NCBI RefSeq assembly: GCF_007855645.1
Contig: NZ_CP042261.1
Coordinates: 1,406,501 to 1,470,500 of the forward strand
Direction of reading: 5' to 3'
Length of the DNA stretch: 64,000 nucleotides
Source: Qingshengfaniella alkalisoli
Lineage (GTDB): Bacteria; Pseudomonadota; Alphaproteobacteria; Rhodobacterales; Rhodobacteraceae
In this document: one piece after another, positions 59,434 to 64,000 of the stretch
Numbering within the stretch: the first letter of the stretch is position 1
Layout of the letters: each line of letters begins with the position of its first letter
The notes under the pieces: model-generated
What the model saw: the letters and a program-made list of their open reading frames with translations, nothing else
What the model was told of the DNA's origin: nothing
The model's database searches: none
Program-made: the position numbers and the translations under genes

Positions 59434-59462
59434 TTGTCAAAATAAACAAGGCGCGATAGTTC
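59434..59462 (+). promoter_or_regulatory. Possible promoter for tRNA-Pro
   Basis: TTGTCA (59434-59439), 17-base spacer, TAGTTC (59457-59462). A start point around 59469 would lie just before the tRNA. Spacing is ideal; the -10 match is weak. Confidence 0.35.
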
Positions 59463-59476
59463 GAGCCCGACACGGT

Positions 59477-59553
59477 CGGAGTGTAGCTCAGCCTGGTAGA
59501 GCACTGTCTTCGGGAGGCAGGGGTCGGAGGTTCGAATCCTCTCACTCCGACCA
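59477..59553 (+). tRNA. tRNA-Pro (anticodon CGG)
   Basis: 77 bases with encoded CCA end. Acceptor stem CGGAGTG / CACTCCG, D arm with GCTCAGCCTGGTAGAGC, anticodon arm CTGTC-TTCGGGA-GGCAG giving CGG, T arm with GGTTCGAATCC. A short hairpin AGGGC-ATTT-GCCCT at 59574-59587 may terminate transcription. The gene marks the border between chromosomal core and an accessory-looking region. Confidence 0.95.
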
Positions 59554-59691
59554 AATCAAACCTATCGATAGTCAGGGCATTTGCCCTTTCACGTCACGAT
59601 GTGCCCTTTGGGTGCCGTTTCGCCTTGGCTCGGTTTGCCCGCCGCTAGAGGGCAAACACCTTATCTGCACCCACAGCGCGGGTGCGCCGCT

Positions 59692-60949
59692 TCAAAAAAA
59701 GCGAAAGTCGTTGACGTTAGTAAGTGTTGGGCCCGTTCGGATGAGATCTCCAATCGCGTCGAACAGGCTGTAGCTGTCGTGTTCCGCTAAATGATGGCCG
59801 GGAACGCATGCCGCCTGGCTTGCGCGCTCCAGCGTCGTCGGGTTGATCAGTGCGCCTGCAGCATCCTCGGTCCCGTCAATTCCTCTGTGTCCACCGACAC
59901 GGCATGAACTTTAGGCAGGCCCCGCAAGCCGATGGCCAGAGACAGAAGAAATTCCGTGTTACGCCCACCCCGACCGAGTTTGCGATCTCCGATTGTAACG
60001 GTTGTCTCACCACCTGATAGCAACACCGCTGGGCGCTGCACTGGGGTGCCGTGGTCAGCAACGGCACGCGCGATGCCTGCCATGACGGTCCCCATTTCAC
60101 GTGCCTCGCCCTCAAGCGTGTCCCCGAGAATGACAGGCGTTATCCCGTACCGCTTCGCCACCTGCGCTGCAGCATCCAACGACATCTGCGGCGTGTCCAG
60201 AAGTCGGTAGTCGACAGACGGAGCAGGGTCGTCCCATTTCTGCCGCTGGGCGAGCGCAGACAGTACCGGGTCGGGCAGGCCCGGCCCAAGCCGTTCAATG
60301 GCGCGCGCGAGATCGATATCGTCATCAGGCAAGGCACTGTCGACCCGGAAGCGATGGCCATCGAATCGTCTCCGGGAACATCGGAAGTCGCGAGCGTTAC
60401 TAACCTCGCGGGCGCTGCGACACGGGCAAGGCCGCCCCCCTTCACAAGGGAAAGCCACCTGCGCAGATGGTCCATCTCGGCGACCGGAAGACCCGAAGCG
60501 AGCAACCTTCGCGTCACGTCGATTTTGTCGTCGAACGTAAGCGTCGGTACCGGCGCGGTCAGCAGCGCAGAGCCACCACCGGAGATCAGCGCCAGAACAA
60601 GATCGCCCTCGTCCGCCGTTCCCACGGTTTTCAGGATATCGGCCGTAGCCTCCTGACCGGCCTTGTCGGGGACAGGATGCGCCGCCTCGCGCACCTGGAT
60701 GCGTTCGGTCGGCACCGAATGGCCGTAGCGGGTAACAACGATGTCCGACAGAGCGACATCGGGCCAGGCGTGCTCAACGGCCCTTGCCATCGTCGCCGCG
60801 GATTTCCCTGCTCCGACCACGATACAACGTCCTTCGGGCTTGTCCGGCAGGTGGCGTGCAAGCTCAGCCTAGGGATCGGCAGCCGATACAGCGGCATCGA
60901 CCAGCTGCCGCAACAACTCGCGCACGCTCGTTTCGGCTGTCTTGGTCAT
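59692..60949 (-). pseudogene. Glycerate 2-kinase (MOFRL family), degraded
   Basis: The intact enzyme phosphorylates D-glycerate. Three lesions are visible. Reading from ATG 60949, the frame hits an in-frame TAG at 60869-60871 (after LVDAAVSAADP). It continues with VVGAGKSAATMARAVEHAWP and ALISGGGSALLTAPVPTLTF. At 60327-60336 a 5-bp tandem duplication (TGCCT twice on the minus strand) shifts the frame inside the region SDVPGDDSMAIASG-STVP. The next frame gives VLLSGGETTVTIGDRKLGRG. Near 59879-59886 a lost base forces a second shift to read GIDGTEDAAGALI and the MOFRL-type end GPTLTNVNDFRFF, stopping at 59692. Confidence 0.9.
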
Positions 60950-60970
60950 CGCGATTGCCCTGCTCGGTTC

Positions 60971-61852
60971 TCAGCTTCCGATCTCGTGTCCGGCAAGAGC
61001 CTCGATCGCCCTAACCAGAGCCGAGTGATCCAATTCGCCGTGGCCCAAACCCGCGCAACCGCTGAACAGCTCCTGCGCCTGGGCCGTTGCGGGCAGCGCC
61101 ATCTTGAGGCTGCGCGCCGACACCAGCGCGTTGTTAAGGTCCTTCTGGTGCAGCGAGATGCGGAACCCCGGCTCGAATGTCCGGTCGATCATCCGTTTGC
61201 CGTGCAGTTCCAGTATCCGCGAAGAGGCAAGACCGCCCATGATGGCGTCGCGCACCTTTGCCGGGTCGGCCCCTGCCTTGGATGCGAAAACAAGCCCTTC
61301 GGAGACCGCGCCGATGGTCAGGGCAACCATGATCTGGTTGGCGATCTTTGCCGTTTGTCCAGCGCCGACATCCCCGACAAGGGTGATGTTCTTGCCCATG
61401 ACCTCGAAGATCGGCAGCACTCTGTCGAAATCCGCCTGCGCCCCGCCGACCATGATGGACAGCGACGCTGCCTTGGCGCCCGCTTCCCCGCCCGAAACCG
61501 GCGCATCTATATAGGCGCAGCCCATCTCTACGATGCGGCTTGCAAACTCGCGCGTGGCGACGGGCGAGATAGAGCTCATGTCGACAACGGTCTTGCCCGC
61601 ACTCAGTCCGGCGGCGACGCCATCCTTGCCGAACAGAACGGCTTCGACGTCCGGCGTATCCGGGACCATCAGGATGATGACATCCGCGCTTTGCGCGACG
61701 GCCTTGGCCGAATCTGCCGCGCGCCCGCCCGCCTCGACGAGATGCCGCGACTTGTCCTTGACGCGGTACAGACCGACCTCGTGGCCGGCAGCGATCAGAT
61801 GGCCCGCCATGGGTTGGCCCATGACGCCCAGACCGATGAAACCGATTTTCAT
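60971..61852 (-). CDS. 2-hydroxy-3-oxopropionate (tartronate semialdehyde) reductase-like
   Basis: 293 residues from ATG 61852. Beta-hydroxyacid dehydrogenase family: NAD(P) motif MKIGFIGLGVMGQPMAGHLI, substrate motif YIDAPVSGGEAGAKAASLS, catalytic Lys in GAGQTAKIANQIMVAL, and C-terminal FRISLHQKDLNNAL. The family includes GarR/GlxR and 3-hydroxyisobutyrate dehydrogenase. The adjacent glycerate kinase pseudogene favours tartronate semialdehyde as substrate, whose product D-glycerate would feed that kinase. Confidence 0.88.
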   Translation of the reverse strand: MKIGFIGLGVMGQPMAGHLIAAGHEVGLYRVKDKSRHLVEAGGRAADSAKAVAQSADVIILMVPDTPDVEAVLFGKDGVAAGLSAGKTVVDMSSISPVATREFASRIVEMGCAYIDAPVSGGEAGAKAASLSIMVGGAQADFDRVLPIFEVMGKNITLVGDVGAGQTAKIANQIMVALTIGAVSEGLVFASKAGADPAKVRDAIMGGLASSRILELHGKRMIDRTFEPGFRISLHQKDLNNALVSARSLKMALPATAQAQELFSGCAGLGHGELDHSALVRAIEALAGHEIGS

Positions 61853-61902
61853 GGTGGTATCCCTCTTGCTTGAACTCGCGCGATCTAAAGGTTCTGGCCC
61901 GG

Positions 61903-62895
61903 TCAGGCCACCGACCACAGATCCTCCTGGTTGATCCGGTTGAGCATGGCCTGCCCGGTTCGATACCGCTCGATATTCTCGATAATCATCTGCAGCGACC
62001 GTTCGGACCTGTCCGGCAGCTTTGCCGAGAAATGCGGCGTGATGAGCAGGTTCGGCGTGTCCCAAAGCGGATGCTCGGGCGGCAGCGGTTCGGGCGTCAT
62101 CACGTCGATACCCGCGCCCGCGATCTGGCCTTCGGTCAGTGCCGAGATCAGCGCGTCCTGGTCAACGACACCACCGCGCGCTAGGTTCACCAGGATGGCG
62201 GACTCCTTCATGTGCGCGAACTGGTCCGCGCCGATCATGTGGCTCGTGGCATCCGACAGGTTGATGACCAGCGTAACGATGTCCGACTGTTCGAGGATCT
62301 CGTCGATCCCCTCACCCAGGTCGCTGCAATACATACGATCGACGCCTTCGGGCGCAGGTTCATCGCGGCGGCGATAGCCAAGCACCGTCATGCCGAACGC
62401 CTTTGCCCGCACCGCCAGTGCCTTACCGGTATGGCCCATGCCGATTATGCCCATCGTGCGGCCCATGAGCGCAAACAGGTTCGCCATTTCGGGGACACGC
62501 CGCCATTCATGCCGCTTCTGCGCCTCATAGAATTCTGGGTAGCCGGCGCAGAGCATCAGCGAGAACATCATTACATGTTCCGCCAGCGCTGGCCCCGACC
62601 GCCCCGCCGACCCGGTCACAACAAGGCCCTTTTCGAACACTTCGGGACGCGCGGACTTTGTCAGGCCCGCATGGTCACAATGCACCCATTTGAGCCGCGG
62701 TGCTTCTATAAAACGCTGATCGAGGTCACTGTGCAGGATGGCGATCTCAGCTTTAGCCAACGCAGAGGCAACGGCGGCATCATCGCCCGTATCAACACGC
62801 ATGATCCGTCCGGGCGGCAGCGCAGCCTCAAGCCGGGCCCACTGGCCGGCATCGAAGGGGAGGTTGCTGGATAGGAAAGTTGCAGTGTCCGTCAT
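61903..62895 (-). CDS. D-2-hydroxyacid dehydrogenase
   Basis: 330 residues. NAD-binding motif MGIIGMGHTGKALAVRAKAF, catalytic Arg in ILVNLARGGVVDQDALI, Glu in IDVMTPEPLPPEHPLWDTPN, and the catalytic His in LLITPHFSAKLPDRSERSL. The family reduces hydroxypyruvate, glyoxylate or other 2-oxoacids. It lies 50 bases upstream of the reductase gene and is probably in one operon with it. The exact substrate is undetermined; hydroxypyruvate fits the neighbours. Confidence 0.88.
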   Translation of the reverse strand: MTDTATFLSSNLPFDAGQWARLEAALPPGRIMRVDTGDDAAVASALAKAEIAILHSDLDQRFIEAPRLKWVHCDHAGLTKSARPEVFEKGLVVTGSAGRSGPALAEHVMMFSLMLCAGYPEFYEAQKRHEWRRVPEMANLFALMGRTMGIIGMGHTGKALAVRAKAFGMTVLGYRRRDEPAPEGVDRMYCSDLGEGIDEILEQSDIVTLVINLSDATSHMIGADQFAHMKESAILVNLARGGVVDQDALISALTEGQIAGAGIDVMTPEPLPPEHPLWDTPNLLITPHFSAKLPDRSERSLQMIIENIERYRTGQAMLNRINQEDLWSVA

Positions 62896-63122
62896 ATGCC
62901 GCGCTTTCGTCCGTCAGGCGCCCCCTGTAATTCACACATTATCTATACTATTTTATGTATGATATTCAAACAGAAAATGACACCACACCCGAGAAAGCCG
63001 GTTCAAGCTGAGACATGTACACAAAGAACGCCCGAGGACCTGTCGAAGATCACCGATGAGGCTCGGCACAGCCCGAACCTGCAAAGACGTTAAGCTCTCG
63101 AATTGCGAGATTGGATCGCTGT
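62896..63122 (-). promoter_or_regulatory. Upstream region of the hydroxyacid operon
   Basis: No gene seen. An AT-rich stretch at 62937-62970, unlike the GC-rich surroundings, includes ATAC-N8-GTAT (62946-62961) and is the likely promoter/operator zone. A related-looking AT-rich element with GTAC at its centre lies upstream of the GntR gene near 63950-63967. Confidence 0.35.
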
Positions 63123-63839
63123 TCAGCCCGGCTGCTTCCGGCGTTTCCTGCGCAGCCGGTCGAGGAAGGTGGCCTGAGCGTTGCCAAGGTGTTCTTCGAT
63201 TGCGCGCGCGGCCTCTTCGGGCAGGCCCTTCTCGACCGACTCGACGATGCGCCAATGCTCGTCCGAGGATCGCCGCATCTGGGCAAGGTTCAATGGTTCC
63301 GACAAGGAAAGGGCCTGAAGCCACCTGTCGTGCTTTCGGATGATCGACACGGCTTCGCTGTTGTAGTGGTGATCGACGATCAGGTCGTGAAATGCCACAT
63401 TCGCCTTGTGATATGCTTCGTAGTCGCCCCTCTCCACCGCAGCCTCGCAGTCTTCCTGATGTCGGCGCAGTGCGGTAATGTCGTCCGGGGTGGCGAACTC
63501 GACGAAAGACTTGACGATATAGGCCCATAGGATCGCGCGCAGGTCGAAAACGTTTTGCAGCATCTCCTCGTTGATCTCGCGCACGCTGGCGCCTCGATTT
63601 GGTGTGATCGTGACCAGCCCTTCGCCTTCCAGCATCTGGAGCGCCTCACGCGCGGGATTGGTGCTGGTGCCATAGCGTTTGGCAATTTCGGACACCTTCA
63701 GACGCGCCCCTGCCGTGACACGACCGTCGAAGATCTCTTCCCGGATCAGATGGGCAATGCGACTGTATCCAGGTTCGCGAACTTTCTTGCTCTTCGACGA
63801 GCTTGCTTTGCCGCTTGGGCTTTTGACGACTTTGTCCAT
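63123..63839 (-). CDS. GntR-family (FadR-type) transcriptional regulator
   Basis: 238 residues from ATG 63839, with AAGGAGG just upstream (an adjacent ATG at 63842 is also possible). A Lys/Ser-rich N-terminal tail precedes the winged helix: SRIAHLIREEIFDGRVTAGA, LKVSEIAKRYGTSTNPAREA and GLVTITPNRGASVREINEE. The C-terminal FCD domain has FDLRAILWAYIVKSF and the metal/ligand His positions around AFHDLIVDHHYNSEAV. It probably controls the adjacent hydroxyacid genes in response to their substrate. The last 107 bases of the window upstream of it hold no gene. Confidence 0.92.
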   Translation of the reverse strand: MDKVVKSPSGKASSSKSKKVREPGYSRIAHLIREEIFDGRVTAGARLKVSEIAKRYGTSTNPAREALQMLEGEGLVTITPNRGASVREINEEMLQNVFDLRAILWAYIVKSFVEFATPDDITALRRHQEDCEAAVERGDYEAYHKANVAFHDLIVDHHYNSEAVSIIRKHDRWLQALSLSEPLNLAQMRRSSDEHWRIVESVEKGLPEEAARAIEEHLGNAQATFLDRLRRKRRKQPG

Positions 63840-64000
63840 CATTCCTCCTTGCCTTGCCACAATAGGCGCGTAAGCGGCCCGTCTCTTTACCATTAGATAA
63901 TTTGCAGGGAGCGTGCGGGCCCGCTACCCTTGCCGTCTTTGAGGCGGCAATCATAGTACATCATAGCAACAGGTTCACACACAAAATTGTGCGACGCCTT

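Noticed and set aside
61853-62065. N-terminal extension of the tartronate semialdehyde reductase frame
   Set aside because: The family N-terminus MKIGFIGLGVMG starts at 61852, and the extension overlaps the upstream dehydrogenase gene.

Overview
The window is a stretch of an alphaproteobacterial chromosome, most likely Rhodobacterales (Roseobacter group). The evidence is the gene content and order: a complete division and cell-wall (dcw) cluster running mraZ to ftsZ and followed by lpxC, bamD and recN; a CobS/CobT cobaltochelatase pair beside DnaJ-domain and BolA genes; and high-GC coding sequence throughout. The assignment is made from gene families only, with no search behind it.

Layout. 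Positions 1-4077 (minus) hold the N-terminal 1359 residues of a giant secreted adhesin that runs off the left edge and contains three near-identical 273-bp repeats. A divergent gene (4312-6204) encodes a membrane-anchored putative regulator with TPRs, separated from the adhesin by a region with inverted repeats. From 6.2 to 35 kb lie mostly housekeeping genes: moaA, an M20 amidohydrolase, DUF3422, glcG-glcB (glyoxylate use), pepN, gatB, bolA, DnaJ, cobS, a nuclease-like lipoprotein, a CYTH-CHAD protein, cobT, an M24 peptidase, a ClC channel and recN. The bamD gene at 34139-35004 is split over three reading frames.

From 35.1 to 55.1 kb the minus strand carries lpxC and, reading in the direction of transcription, mraZ-rsmH-ftsL-ftsI-murE-murF-mraY-murD-ftsW-murG-murC-murB-ddl-ftsQ-ftsA-ftsZ, with many stop/start overlaps. 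This set makes UDP-MurNAc-pentapeptide and lipid II and builds the divisome. A UUCG-loop terminator separates ftsZ from lpxC.

Between mraZ and uvrD (55.06-55.83 kb) is a gene-free stretch. It holds MraZ-box-like GGGA repeats and, on the plus strand, a strong candidate small RNA: two hairpins that expose the identical 12-nt anti-Shine-Dalgarno loop CTCCTCCTCCCT. The second hairpin is an intrinsic terminator, and it faces the uvrD terminator. It resembles the CCUCCUCC-loop (cuckoo/CcsR-type) sRNAs of alphaproteobacteria and is the most interesting find here.

From 58.2 kb to the right edge the DNA looks accessory. It has remnants of IS5- and IS110-family transposases, a tRNA-Pro(CGG), a glycerate kinase pseudogene with three independent lesions, then tartronate-semialdehyde reductase and D-2-hydroxyacid dehydrogenase genes with a GntR-type regulator. 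This looks like a decaying hydroxyacid/glycerate catabolic cluster beside a tRNA.
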